This document shows positions 20,701 through 30,400 of a stretch of 64,000 nt of DNA, in pieces. Position 1 is the stretch's first letter; the number at the start of each line of letters is the position of its first letter. The stretch is taken from NCBI GenBank assembly GCA_946482515.1, contig CAMLRS010000001.1:503474-567473 (forward strand), read 5' to 3'. Source of the stretch: an uncultured Flavobacteriales bacterium (GTDB taxonomy: Bacteria > Bacteroidota > Bacteroidia > Flavobacteriales > Crocinitomicaceae). A program made the translations under genes and the position numbers. Under the pieces are notes generated by a model. The model was not told where the DNA came from. It saw only the letters and a list, made by a program, of their open reading frames with translations, and made no database searches.

Positions 20701-23448
20701 CAACCGGGGTCACCTGCTTATGCCATTTATACATCCGGCTCTACCGGCAAACCGAAGGGAGTTGTAGTGACGAACCAATCGCTTGTAAATGTCTGTCAAT
20801 GGTTCAACGAGGCTTATACCATCACTGAAAAAGATGTTTCTGCCCTCTACCTCGGAGTTGCTTTTGATGCTTCCGTCATTGAAGTATTTCCGTACTTGCT
20901 GAGAGGAGCCTCACTGGCAGTCGTACCCGATGAAGTGCGCTTGAATATTGCCGAATTAAGCCGCTTCCTGGAAGCATCGAATGTAACGGTTTGCGCCATG
21001 ACTTCCCAGGTTGCTTCGCTGTTTTCACGAGAAAGCTGTGCTTCCCTGCGTTACCTGATTTCCGGAGGAGATGTGCTGCATCTAACGAACGAAACAACCT
21101 ACAAAGTTGTCAATCAGTACGGTCCTACCGAAGCTACCGTTGTCACAACGAATTACTTCCTGGATGGCCTTGAAGAAGAGATTCCTATCGGAAAACCGAT
21201 TGCGAATACACAAGTGTTTATCTTAGACAACCACGGACAGCTTTTACCTATGGGCTGTGCCGGAGAATTGTGTATTACCGGAGCCGGACTGGCACTTGGC
21301 TATCTGAATAGCCCCGCGCTTACGGAAGCCGTTTTTGTCCAGGCATCGTTTGATCCGGCAATACGCCTGTATAAAACAGGAGATGTATGCCGATTGTTGC
21401 CGGATGGAAACATTCAATACATCGGAAGGAAAGATCAACAGGTAAAAATAAGGGGCTTCAGAATAGAGCCGGGAGAAATCGAATCGGCACTTTTAGCACA
21501 TGAAAATGTTGTTTCGGTGGTGGTTGATACAGCATTGAACCCCGACGGGCAGAAAGAACTGGTCGCATTTCTGACAATCAGCACGGAAAGCATAACTGTT
21601 GCTGAGCTAAGGAAATTCCTGCGTTCACGTATACCGGAATTCATGGTTCCTTCCTACTTTGTGGTCGTCGACAATATACCACTTTCCGTCAATGGTAAAG
21701 TAGACAAGGCAGCCTTGAAACAGCTCTTCGAAACAATGGCTCCGCTGCAGTCCGACGATCTGTATGAAGCACCTGTCGAAGGAACGGAAACTGCACTTGC
21801 AGACATCTGGAAATCCATTCTGGCAGTAGAGCGTATTGGCCGCAGCGATGATTTTTTCCTGCTCGGAGGACACAGTCTGAAAGCCATGAAACTTTCCGGC
21901 AGCATACATCAGCTGCTGGGTGTGATCGTTACGCTGGAAGAGCTGTTCCAGAACACCTTGCTGAGCGAACAGGCCGACCTCATCGATGGCAAAAACAAAG
22001 CAGCGTATTCCCAAATAGAACCGGCTCCACTGAGCGATTATTATCCATTATCGTCGACCCAGCATCGTTTCTGGAAACTGAGCCAGTTTGACGCCGTGAA
22101 TCGTTCCCTGAATATTCCGGTTGCCTACCAAACGGACGGCGAGCTGAATGTCGAGCATTTCAGAACAGCCATCGATCTGCTGATTGCCAAACATGAAATT
22201 CTGAGGACCCGGTTCCTGGAAAAAGAGGATACTGTTGTACAGGAAATCCTTTCGCCAGCTGAGTATTCATTTGCGCTGCATTACGAGGAGCTCGCTGCTG
22301 TCGATATGGAATCGTGGGTAAAAGAAGAGCTGCACACACAAGGCTTACAACCGTTCGATCTGGCGAAAGATCCGCTTTTACGGATGCATGTCTATAAAAC
22401 GGGCGACAGCGGCTACATCGTGATGTGTATTATGCATCACATTATTAGTGACGGATGGTCCATGGAAATCATCGTGCGCGATTTGTTCGAGCTGTACGAA
22501 CAGCTCGAGGCCAACAAGATGCCCGAAGCCGTTGTTCTTCCTATCCAATACAAGGACTTTGCCGTTTGGCAGCAGCAACAGCGCCTCACGGAAGCGTACC
22601 TCGCGATGAAAGCGTATTGGTTAGCTGTTTTTGAAGAATCGGTTCCGGCACTGAACATGCAGACTTCCAAGCCGCGTCCGCAACTAAAATCGCTCAATGG
22701 GAAAACCCTGCATACGTTCGTTGAAGAGCAAACGGTGAATGCCTTAAAAAAGACCGCAGCCAGAAATGGCGAGACCTTGTTTATGACGCTATTCAGCCTG
22801 GTCAACACACTATTGTTCCTGCATTCTGATCAAACGGACCTCACCATCGGAAGTCCGATAGCAGGGCGGAACCACGCCGATTTACACAACCAGATCGGTC
22901 CGTATCTGAACACCCTGGCGTTACGAACTAAATTCTCCCGGGAAACCCGTTTTTCAGATTTGCAAAAACAGGTAAAGAACAATCTGATGGAAGCTTACAA
23001 CCATCAGGAGTTTCCGATAGACGATCTCTTAACGGAACTGAATCTTCCGAGAGACCCGTCGAGAAATGCCCTGTTCGACGTGTGGTGCGTGTTGCAAAAC
23101 ACCGAGCTGGGAACAGAAGCGTTTTCGACTGCTTCGGGGAACCTGACCTGGAAAGGAATCCGTGATGAGGCTTACGGGATCAGCAAATTTGACCTGACAT
23201 TCAATTTCTCCGAGATCCGGAACGGCATTGACCTGAACCTGGAGTACAACACTGATATCTTCACGGAAGAGGAAGCTGCGACTGTAATGGAATCTTTTGG
23301 TTGGATCACCCGGGAAATCGCAGCCAACCAGTCTGTTGAGCTGTCAGAATTATCCGTGCGCTGGAAACAGCACAAAAAAGCACAGCTCAAAGAAAGCGCA
23401 CAAAGCTTAAGGATGAAGAATCTCAAAACACTCAAATCCATTAAATAG
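11704..23448 (+). CDS. NRPS: docking-C-A-PCP-C-A(MT)-PCP-C-A-PCP-C
   Basis: 3914 residues. Residues 1-57 form a TubC-type N-terminal docking domain (ending LREHKQELIAFLL). Then come C (HHIITDG ~197), A1 (~650; pocket DLFNNALTY, Ala-like, from the repeated segment), PCP (Ser ~1029), C (HHIGADG ~1209), interrupted A2, PCP (Ser ~2354), C (HHIICDG ~2542), A3 (TSGSTGKPKG ~3010; pocket D-A-I-A-I-G-Q-V-V, unassigned), PCP (Ser ~3388) and a final intact C (HHIISDGWS ~3578). A2 is split between core motifs A2 (PLDPSLPEERL) and A3 (FTSGSTG ~1970) by an SAM-methyltransferase domain, residues ~1690-1945, with VLEIGCSSG (~1742) and NSVIQCF. The A2 pocket is D-A-W-F-Q-G-C-V-V, hydrophobic, Leu-like. The last C has no A or PCP behind it, so it must act with the A-PCP of the protein at 24485. 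The start overlaps the previous stop (ATGA). Confidence 0.95.
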   Translation: MNCIAFILELKEKQIFLKTEGGELEVSSFGDDLTEDVIARLREHKQELIAFLLENQETTTYQPLPISEPGTSYALSPSQERLYVLYELDPEGTSYNMPFSLKLHGRMDKQRIVQSFTELITRHEILRTVFRVEGSSPRQLVLPAVGVTLEESRVSGSALSSEYQSFVRPFDLSKGPLFRLRYVETDDCGDYLFMDFHHIITDGFSQGLLEQEFRKLYQGTALAPVRYQYRDYSEWLRSSAQQQERQLQGAYWSEVFKGTLPVLELPTDHHRPLFRGSSGGCHSIRIDRTVADHLRAASEAEGGTLFMGLLSVTTLWLSGLSNQDDIIIGSPVACRRHSDLQEIPGLFVNTLCFRLATDRKGSFRTMLSSVKDVALGAFEHQEYGFEELVTSLDIPRDMGRNPLFDVMLVFQNQEMLSDNNPLYQLDDSVASEASPKFDLLVDVREDTAGLVVDLTYNKDLFEPATIAGFCAYFETILGRITKGEDSIKKLQSLPAKEVALQLDELSGSDAEGYNQELFTGLFSRTVAKKGSEIAVYSGSETATYEQLWQESEKVSAYLRTVRSIEPGDRVGVLVPRGITMLVSMLGILKSGGCYVPIDPEYPRERIDYLLSDSDCRCVIDQQEWSKISAWEGTAASPVELSGSDLAYIIYTSGSTGLPKGVMITHANLSAFLWWSNKEFAASDYTIVFAGTSICFDLSVFELFYPLTVGKPIRILENGLAIGEHLPLHDRVLVNTVPSVLGALLAASTDLSSVSVLNLAGEPIPKEYTTKLDYSRMEVRNLYGPSEDTTYSTMHRIEKSGDVELIGRTLPGTRAYVLSENGELVYRGSAGELCLSGLGLSAGYLNREALTAEKFTTHPFNPGERIYRTGDLVRWTKTGELEYLGRIDNQVKIRGYRIELGEIETALRNLPGVLAGVVLAQETAPGNRELVAYVVTESGTNTEAFKRELREHLPGYMVPEHYVEIQELPLTANGKIDRKALPAFTPGDTTQAYTGPRNETEEKLVAIWQELLAIDNVGIHNDFFRSGGHSLRITGLINLMQRDFGVVIPFKELFASTTIATQAECIQRHVQNRTVAIEQAEEKPLYPLSAAQKRLYILQEFDPQSTAYNMPAINYLGTEVDAERIEAIIHELIVRHEALRTSFVKVEGEVYQKINDSVPFRLERHTCTYDEFTDYLNTFLRPFSLDESSLMRSALVEITGKGFVWVTDIHHIGADGTSLQSLIGDFIQLYQGRKPEQLQLRYRDFSEWQNAIIQGGQLEYQRQYWEKVFSGHLPVLELPNYKPRPAAFTFEGENLKFTVDRSTTKRIKEYGDRNGGTFQMTLLTALKVLLYKYTGQNDLIIGCGIAGRQHPDLLPIVGMFVNTLAIRNQFDGSMSGKVFYNQVKQSCVEAYHHQDWPFEELIDTLRIERDPSRNPLFDICLVVQNFSRTTEDTSAFINGQPPFGCDQDSLKKLVHKKTAKFDQTWFVEEVQGQLEIVVEYYAAIFSPSTITQLVAHFERVIHQLLDNDEQLLDDFSLTNEQEETRILQQYSQGSNDAGEVSGKTVHQSFSKTAVEYPDNIALNNGFQQLTYTDLEQSSNQLANLIIDHTGNASGKRIGVLMSRGIDCVTSILAVLKSGAGFLPLDPSLPEERLLYMIGSAEMDILLTERKYMGLASRLQWRKAGIGHLVCVDSNDLYSEHGGIRNELMNRDLWEYVGSNASDLITAGGWLSSFTGAAISEQEMNEYSDNAYLKVKDSLHAGMKVLEIGCSSGLTMFKIAPHVGSYYGTDLSSSILKITEKEAVARGHSHIQLKQLAAHEIHLLDERDFDLVIINSVIQCFEDHNYLIDVLKKCIHLMKPQGQLFVGDIMDEGKRDQMIAAMEEFARSNPEENYQTKVDFSSELFVAREFFTDLIALQIGIAGCDFSEKIFTVHNELTDFRYDALLRINKEALPVNVQRNRYQYDLNTIRKCSTSLPPESADSQSLCYTIFTSGSTGVPKGVDVEHAGLLNLCNWSSRQFGITAVSVATQYASFSFDAFVWEVFPPLLSGAELLIVPDAVRLDMERLTTFLQDHGVTNAFLPTPVYEEIATTEHFSKLDNVIVQVGGDRLKTAPGRAGTLFNCYGPAENTVVATAGQVLPDEQKLPSIGKPIDGVNVYILSDKLQLLPVGAVGEICVTGAGLARGYLNNPDLTAEKFVPNPFKNGDRMYRTGDIGRWNDDGSIEFLGRKDDQVKIRGFRIELGEIENTLLQLANIVQAVVLPVDEATNERALYAYYSENSPISVSEIQAFLSNYLPEYMIPAHFIRLEKFPLTSNGKIDKKKLLSLGISGVAKTENQIAPVTATEQKLAGIWSEILGTPEHALGIEDNFFAIGGHSLKATRLSSHIHRSFGVRLELKDLFLNVTIREQAEMIDQASQQDFKEIIPVPVSEDYTLSASQFRLWTLCNVENTNRAYNVPVTHLLEGPLVESALENAFRFLIQRHEILRTVFRTDTSGNPRQYVLPDSNGFTLELEDVSAQTDQDRFVRDQVAELSVKAFDLQQFPLLRANLFKLDANRHVLFFSMHHIICDGWSSEVMVRELLSAYEAFSQNKPYQLQPLRIQYKDFAAWQNGLLNSEQLSSLKQFWLSQFTGELPVLELPVEKKRPAAMTYNGARISTYLSEELLTHVSRMSQEEGASSFMTLLASLNALLYRYSGQTDLIVGSPIAGRNHSDLENQVGFYVNTLALRTQFKTESSFRELLQQVKTTTLSAFAHQDYPFDYLINDLNLRRDRSRNPLFDIMFVYQNLELSDGFDLRKGKSGITVGPYQEEEQVLSKLDLTLLLVQEQERLKVTAEYNTDVFSQDQINRFLQHFECLLQQCLTSPDTPVALLDYLPEEEKNQLRNQKGKTLPIPETTFIELFEEQAARFGANPAVQDQFRSLSYAELNEKANKFAHFLHEHHHVKHGDFVVLLLKDRIDLLTALVGTLKLGCAYIPLDVNYPQERIAHIVSDSKAQVIVDERVLNEFLSLEKTIAPSLPVRILQPGSPAYAIYTSGSTGKPKGVVVTNQSLVNVCQWFNEAYTITEKDVSALYLGVAFDASVIEVFPYLLRGASLAVVPDEVRLNIAELSRFLEASNVTVCAMTSQVASLFSRESCASLRYLISGGDVLHLTNETTYKVVNQYGPTEATVVTTNYFLDGLEEEIPIGKPIANTQVFILDNHGQLLPMGCAGELCITGAGLALGYLNSPALTEAVFVQASFDPAIRLYKTGDVCRLLPDGNIQYIGRKDQQVKIRGFRIEPGEIESALLAHENVVSVVVDTALNPDGQKELVAFLTISTESITVAELRKFLRSRIPEFMVPSYFVVVDNIPLSVNGKVDKAALKQLFETMAPLQSDDLYEAPVEGTETALADIWKSILAVERIGRSDDFFLLGGHSLKAMKLSGSIHQLLGVIVTLEELFQNTLLSEQADLIDGKNKAAYSQIEPAPLSDYYPLSSTQHRFWKLSQFDAVNRSLNIPVAYQTDGELNVEHFRTAIDLLIAKHEILRTRFLEKEDTVVQEILSPAEYSFALHYEELAAVDMESWVKEELHTQGLQPFDLAKDPLLRMHVYKTGDSGYIVMCIMHHIISDGWSMEIIVRDLFELYEQLEANKMPEAVVLPIQYKDFAVWQQQQRLTEAYLAMKAYWLAVFEESVPALNMQTSKPRPQLKSLNGKTLHTFVEEQTVNALKKTAARNGETLFMTLFSLVNTLLFLHSDQTDLTIGSPIAGRNHADLHNQIGPYLNTLALRTKFSRETRFSDLQKQVKNNLMEAYNHQEFPIDDLLTELNLPRDPSRNALFDVWCVLQNTELGTEAFSTASGNLTWKGIRDEAYGISKFDLTFNFSEIRNGIDLNLEYNTDIFTEEEAATVMESFGWITREIAANQSVELSELSVRWKQHKKAQLKESAQSLRMKNLKTLKSIK
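11874..14699 (+). repeat. 2,826-bp direct repeat, copy 2 (C-A didomain)
   Basis: Second copy of the C-A segment at 8614-11439. The flanks diverge abruptly: upstream is a docking domain here but a PCP in copy 1. Downstream, GPRNET continues as EEKL here and DQKL in copy 1. Confidence 0.93.
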
Positions 23449-23449
23449 T

Positions 23450-24442
23450 ATGAAAAATCGTTTATCGGATCTAAAAAATGCAAAAGCGAAAAGCATTGCA
23501 ACAACAGAGCAGGTTGCCTGTTCGGTTCTGTCAGAAGAGCAGAACTTCCCGTTCGTGGTAAAATCTGTTCTGGCTGGCACCTTGCTTGATTTCTGGCTGC
23601 GTGAGAACAGGAGTTTTTTCAATGAACAGCTGCTACGGCACGGAGCAGTGCTTTTTCGCGGATTTCAGATCGATACCGTGGAAAAGTTCCAGGAATTCAT
23701 CAGCTTGTTCTCACCCGAAACACTTGAATACAAACAACGGTCTTCGCCCAGATACGAAGTGGGCAAAAATGTCTACCATTCGACCACGTACCCGGCAGAC
23801 CGACCAATTGAAATGCACAGCGAAAGCTCGTATTCAAGACAAGTCGTTTCCAACATTATTTTCTGCTGCACACAGCCTGCCAGTGAAGGAGGAGAAACAC
23901 CCATTGCCAGTAACCGCAAGGTACTTGAGTTATTGAGCGAAGAGCTCCGCAGCAAATTCACGAAGCTGGGCGTTCGTTATGTACGAAATATCTCTCCGAC
24001 CATCGGCTTGTCCTGGCAGGAGATTTTCCAAACCGACGATAAATCGGAAGTAGAATCCGAATGTCTGCGTAATGAGATGCAATTCCAGTGGCTTACGGAG
24101 GAGAAATTGTCCCTTCACTGGACCAATAAAGCCATTGTCACGCACCCCTTAAACGGCGATCAATCGTGGTTCAATCATGCGTTTTTCTTCAATAAATACG
24201 TACTCGGTTCCGGCGCTATGGCTGATATAGCAGATGAAAGCGAATTGCCGTTCCAGACCAGCTTCGGTGACGGATCACCCATTTCAAAAGAAGAAATAGA
24301 AGAGATCCGCCAAGCCTATGAAGCCTCAACGGTGATTTTCCCTTGGGAAAAAGGAGATGTACTATTTCTCGACAACCGTTTTGTTTCGCATGCCAGAAGT
24401 CCTTACAAAGGTGAGCGACAAATCATTGTTTCCATGTTTTAA
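23450..24442 (+). CDS. TauD/SyrP-type Fe(II)/2-oxoglutarate dioxygenase, probable beta-hydroxylase of carrier-bound Asn
   Basis: The 330-residue protein has a TauD fold. LRHGAVLFRGF near residue 62 is followed by the metal-binding HSE within EMHSESSYS (~residue 123), the distal His in FVSHAR (~residue 313), and Arg in GERQIIVSMF for 2-oxoglutarate. Of known NRPS-associated TauD enzymes it most resembles the SyrP type, which hydroxylates the beta carbon of an amino acid on a PCP. It lies 1 bp after an NRPS ending in a lone C domain and 42 bp before an NRPS whose first A domain has an Asn-type pocket. The product is therefore probably beta-hydroxy-Asn (or beta-hydroxy-Asp). That NRPS begins with a C-like domain lacking catalytic His residues, a possible docking surface for this enzyme. 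Confidence 0.85.
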   Translation: MKNRLSDLKNAKAKSIATTEQVACSVLSEEQNFPFVVKSVLAGTLLDFWLRENRSFFNEQLLRHGAVLFRGFQIDTVEKFQEFISLFSPETLEYKQRSSPRYEVGKNVYHSTTYPADRPIEMHSESSYSRQVVSNIIFCCTQPASEGGETPIASNRKVLELLSEELRSKFTKLGVRYVRNISPTIGLSWQEIFQTDDKSEVESECLRNEMQFQWLTEEKLSLHWTNKAIVTHPLNGDQSWFNHAFFFNKYVLGSGAMADIADESELPFQTSFGDGSPISKEEIEEIRQAYEASTVIFPWEKGDVLFLDNRFVSHARSPYKGERQIIVSMF

Positions 24443-24484
24443 TCTCACTACTGATATGATCATCATCATAAAGCAACCATTGGC

Positions 24485-27400
24485 ATGAGTGAAAAGTTTG
24501 AATTGTCTCCTAACCAGAAAGCACTTTGGGCGTCGTTAACGAACCAGCTGCCTGAAAGCTGCTATTACGATTTCTGCCTGGAAATCCCGGCAGAAATCAG
24601 CGAAGCACAATTGAAACCGGCTTTGAGGTCTGTACTGGAAAAACACCGGATACTGGCTTCCGGACTGTGGAAAGACAGCAGTAATTTTTTCCCGACCCAG
24701 TTCGTTCGGGAAAACGCCGGGGTGGATTTTTTCCAACTGGAACAGGAAGCAAGCCTGGAAGCGTTCGGTAAATTGGCCTGCCAGCAATTCGCTTATGCCT
24801 ATGATCCGACGCATGACCATTCACTGCGCTGCTGCTATGGCAAACTGGATACGGGGCAAACGTGCCTCTACGTCCGAATTTTTGCACTTTGGACAGACCA
24901 TTACGGCTGCTACTATTTCGTGAAGGAATTAAATGCCTTTTTAAATGGTGCAGCTCCGGCCAGCGACGATGACGATTCGGAAATGATCGAATACATCAAT
25001 TACGCCAGCTGGCAAAACCAAACGGTTGCCGATCAGGAAGGAAGCGTATTCTGGAAAAATTATTCATACAACGTAAATCATTACGTTCTTCCATTCGGAA
25101 AGAAACAATCCGCATCGACTTACCATGTCGCTAAAAAACAGGTGCTTTCATTGGATCAGAAGCTGCTGCAACAGCAAATGGGCGAAAGCGGGCTGTCCAC
25201 CGAACAGTTTTTACTGGCAGCATTTGCCCGTTACGTCAAAGGTTTTGACAGCAATGCTATAACGATCGGGTACGTACCCTTCAAACCCGCCTACGAAGAA
25301 CTCGAATTAACATTGGGAGCCGTGGCGAAAACGGTTCCGCTGAACATAGAAGCAGAGATCCCTGTGCATGAGCTGAATCGGGAACTAGCAGCCCGACTGG
25401 AAGAATTGCTGGAATGGAGCGACTACTTCGAAGGTGCTTCCGGAAAGCTCAATTACTGTTTTGAATATGTTCCGGTATCCGCTCAAAACACAGGCGGTCC
25501 TTGCAAATTATTGTATTCCGAGCCGGTTGGCGGCATGTTCGACCTGAAACTGGTGTGCACGGATAACAACGGCTCCGTCGGGATAACGTTGCTGTACGAT
25601 ACCACGGTGTTCACGGACCATGAGGCGGCATTGATAACAGCCCAGCTTCGTGGGCTCCTGGAGGGCAATCAGCAGCCTTCGGAAATGGACCTGAAGATCA
25701 TAGCTGAGGCCAACGCTACGGCAAAACCTGTTCCGAACGACTGGTCGGTATTGCAACAAATTGAATCATTTGTCCAACATAAACCGGAGGCAACGGCACT
25801 TGTTTTCGAGGGCAGCTCCATCACTTATGCTGAGCTGGGGCAGCTTTCTGACAAGATTGCCCGCCTGTTGCAACAACACTACGGCATCCAGGCCGGAGAT
25901 GCTATTGCATTGGCCGTTGAACGTTCGGATTGGATGGTCATTGCCCTGTTGGGAATTCTGAAATCAGGGGCGTTTTATGTCCCGGTTGATACAGATCTCC
26001 CGCACGACCGCATCCAATTTATGCTCAAGGATGCTTCGTGTAAGATCGTGCTGCACGGAGATTCATTCCAGTGTAAGGATCTCGAAGCACAGACAGTACA
26101 TCTGAACGAGCTCCAACACATCCCGGAGGCAACAACAGAAATACAACTATTGCCCCATGTGAATACCATTGCTTACTGCATTTATACTTCGGGCACAACC
26201 GGTCTCCCTAAAGGCTGCCTCCTGACGCACGCCAACCTGAATCATTACATTCATTGGGCCAACCAGCATTATTACGAACAATCACAGGCTCCTGCCAATT
26301 GGGCATTGATCACATCGATCGCCTTTGACCTGACCATTACCAGCATTTTTTCCTGTCTCACAATGGGCGGTCAGCTCTGGATCGGTTCTGGAAAAAAAGA
26401 TGTGGGTGAATTGCTGGAGTCCTGTCTCAGCGAATCGGCTACCAATACCCTCAAATTAACGCCTTCGCATTTGGTAGTACTGAATGAGCTGAACCTGGAC
26501 GCGACCAACATCCGGTGCATGATTCTCGGGGGCGAGCAGGTACAGCAAAAGCAGGTGAAACAGTTCCTGGAAAAACACCCGAATGCCCAAATCTTCAACG
26601 AATACGGTCCAACAGAAGCAACCGTAGGATGCGTGGTGGAAGAGCTGCTTGTGGATACCGAAGACGTGCTCATCGGCAAACCTATTGAAAATATGATTGC
26701 CCGGATTGTTCGTCCCGACGGCTCACTTTGCCTTGTCGGAGAAGCAGGAGAACTGTGGCTGAGTGGCGCCGGCATTGCCAAAGGCTATCTCGGAAGGGAA
26801 GAGCTGAACACGACGAAGTTCGTTTCGGATCAGGAAGGCAGATGGTACAAAACCGGGGACCTTGCCCGGTGGACCGCTGAAGGAAAAATGGATTACCTGG
26901 GTCGAATAGACGAACAGTTAAAAATCAGAGGCTACCGCATCGAGCCGGGAGAAATAGAACACCAATTAACCGCTGTTCCATCGGTCAATGCTGCGGTAGT
27001 GCTGGCCCGTCCCAATAACTTCGGAGAACCGGTCCTGGTTGCTTATTACACGGCTGAGACGAAGCTCCAGCCTACAGAGCTCCAAACTACGCTGGCGAAG
27101 GGCTTACCGGGCTACATGATTCCGGCTCATTTTATCTACCTGAAGGCATTTCCCCTTACAACCAACGGGAAGGTGGATAAAAGAGCTTTACCGGACCCTG
27201 AAACGGCAGTTGAAATCAAAAAAGAACCGTATGTTGCTCCCGGATCACCGAAAGAACAAGCTGTAACGAGTGCTTACGAAACGGTGCTCCGCACCGAACA
27301 GGTCGGCGTGCTGGATAATTTCTTCCATCTCGGGGGAGATTCCATTAAGGCCATTCAGATTGTTTCCGAACTCCGGAAAAGTGGTTATACGACCTCCATC

Positions 27401-30400
27401 GAAAAGGTATTGTTGTCCCCCACCCCTTCACAGCTTGCGTTACAGCTGAGCAGTACCACAAATATCGAAAATACCGGGCCGGTTACCGGAAACGTGTTGC
27501 TGGGCCCTATCCAGAAAAAGCTGCTCCGGGAAGAACAGGTTCGTTCACTGAATTACAATCAGGCCGTATTCCTCCAGACAACAGGCGCCATTGATCCCCA
27601 ACTACTGGAAAAATGCCTTGATCAGCTGCTCCGACACCACGATGCATTGCGCATGCAATTTGAATGGAAGGAGCATGGATGGGAGCAGACCTGCCTGGCT
27701 GATATCAAGACTTCATCCGTCCTGGTTCACTTTTCCCCGGAAAACGGTGCGTCTTTCGAGGAAGCGTGCGAAGCTTTACAGCAAAGCATCCTGCCGCAAT
27801 CGTCCCCTTTATTCCGGGTGTTGCTGGATACAACCGGCAACCGCGTATTGCTGGTGGCGCACCACCTCATCGTGGATGGCGTTTCATGGCGCATTATCCT
27901 GGAAGACTTAAACGCATTGTATGCTGGATTACAGCACGGACACGAAGTCGAATTGCCACCCAAATCGGCTTCTTTCCAGGAATGGCAACAGGTCCTCGAA
28001 AAACATTCGGGAAGCGATGCCGTACTGGCAGAGAACAGTTACTGGAGCAAGGTCGCAGAAGAGGCATTTGCATTTCCTGTGATGGATCCCACGGCTACCA
28101 ATCGTATTTGCGACAGCTTTTCCGATGGTTTCGAATTGGATGAGCAGCTGACCGAACGCTTTCTGTCCAAGTGTTATACCGCTTATCGAACAGAAGCTGA
28201 AATGCTGTTGATCACAGCAATGATCCGCTCATTTGGGCAGAGCTTTTCGCTGGAAGGGCTGACAGTCATGCTTGAAGGACACGGAAGACAAACGCTCTCT
28301 GATACGATTGATGTTAGTCGCACGGTGGGTTGGTTCACTAGTCTTTACCCGGTCAATTTCAGCCTTGGGGAAGAGCCGCTCGCTGCCACCCTTATACGTG
28401 TAAAAGAAACGCTGAAAAGGATTCCGGAAAAGGGATTCGCTTATGGTTTGCTGGAAGCAGGAAACGAAAGTCTTTCTGTGAAGGCGCCATTGACGTTTAA
28501 CTACCTGGGCGAAATCGCCGCTTCTGAAGCAGAAAATGCTTCGTTTTTCCAGCTTTCCGGTGAGCCGCACGGAAACAGTGTTTCACCCTTTTGGGAACGC
28601 TCAGGTTTGCTGGATGTAACCGCCGTTGTTGTCCATAAGAAATTAACGGTCCGCGTTACCGCCGCAGGTCTGCAAATCGATCCTGCTGCCGTTCGTGCAA
28701 CCACTGCTTCATTCAGTCAGCAATTAAACGAGCTGATTGAGCTGCTGCACCTGGAAACGGCCGAGCACATTACACCGTCCGATCTCACGTGTAACGAGCT
28801 GGAACCGGCCGCTGTACTGGAACTGAATGCGGAAAATGACCTGGAAGACGTTTACACGCTGAGTCCGCTTCAGGAAGGGATGTATTACCATTGGAAACTG
28901 ACACCGGGATCCGGCGTTTATGTAAACCAGATCGCTTACACCCGAAGAGCGCAACTGACTTCTGCACAGGTTGAAAAGGCATTGCTCAGGCTGATGGAGC
29001 GGCACCCTGTGTTGCGAACCGGATTCACCACCGATTATTTAGGCAAAGTATTGCAGGTCGTCCGGAAAAAGGTGCAGCCCGACTTTCAGTTCATCGATAA
29101 CCGGGAATCCATGAGTTCCCGCGGGCAATTGCTGAACGAAGACTGTTCGGGAGCATTTGAGCTGGATGCGAAAACCCTGCTGCGCCTGAACCTGGTACAA
29201 ATGGCTGAAGAGGAATATCTCTTTGTCTGGTGTTTCCACCACATCATTCTGGATGGCTGGTGCACCGGGATTCTCATCAGTGATTTTGAACAGTATCTGG
29301 CTGCGGAATTGCATGGGGCGAAAGTACAGCTGCCCGCAGTCAGACCGTTTTCAGACTACATTAAGTGGCTGAACAAACGCAATCATTCGACCGCAACCGA
29401 TTATTGGAATAACTTCCTGGAAGGATACGATAACGCAGTTTCGGTACCGTATCAACAAGTGAAAAACCTGCAGGAATCAATGCAGTCTGTTGTTGAATCC
29501 TGTACGATCGAAGGTCAGAGCTATGAGCAGTTCACCCATTTATGCCACCGGCTGAGCATTACACAAAACAGCTTTTTACAGACCGTGTGGGGGTATTTGC
29601 TGGCACTGTATAACGGTTCCGATGATGTGGTCTTCGGCAGTGTGGTTTCAGGACGCTCCAACGATCTGGAAGGCATCGATAAAATGGTCGGAATGTTTAT
29701 CAATACCATCCCGGTACGCTGTGTTTTCGAAGAAGGAAAAACAATAGAACAGCTCCTGCTCGGAATCCACCATAAAGCCATCGAATCGACGCCGTATCAC
29801 TACCAGAACCTAGCAGATGTGCAGTCGTTAAGTGAGCAGGGCATGCACCTGATCAATCACATCATGGTGTTTGAGAACTTCGCTGTTTCCGAACAGACAC
29901 TTTCTGCCGAAAGCACTGCCATCAGCGACCTGCAATTTACCGACCGGACCAATTATCCGTTCAACCTGGTGATCATACCGGCTGAAAACACCCTGAAAAT
30001 AGAGTTCCGATACGACGCCGGTCGTTTCGATTCAGCCGGGATCCGTCACCTGGCATCCGAGTTCCTGTACCTGATAGATGCGTTCTCCCGCAATCCGGAG
30101 AAAATGCCTTCCGAGCTGCCTTACTGGCCGGATAACGTTTCGGGATCGCTGCCGCAACTAGTGGATGTTGCTTGGCCGGAAGACAAAACAATCATCGATT
30201 GTATCCAGGACCAGCTGCCCGCTAACCGCAACGCAATCGCCATTTCGTCCGAGGGGAAAAACCTGACTTACGGGGAAGTGGATATCCTTTCGAATGCTCT
30301 GGCCTGGTATTTAATCAAAGAGAAAAGCGTGGTTGTTGAAGACCTCGTCAGTATTTGCCTGGACAGAAATGAATGGGTGGTCATCAGTATGCTGGCCATC

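Noticed and set aside
24485..25720. Reading the N-terminal domain of this NRPS as an ordinary condensing C domain
   Set aside because: Both His residues of HHxxxDG are absent (ALWTDHYG), and a complete C domain already precedes it at the end of the upstream protein.
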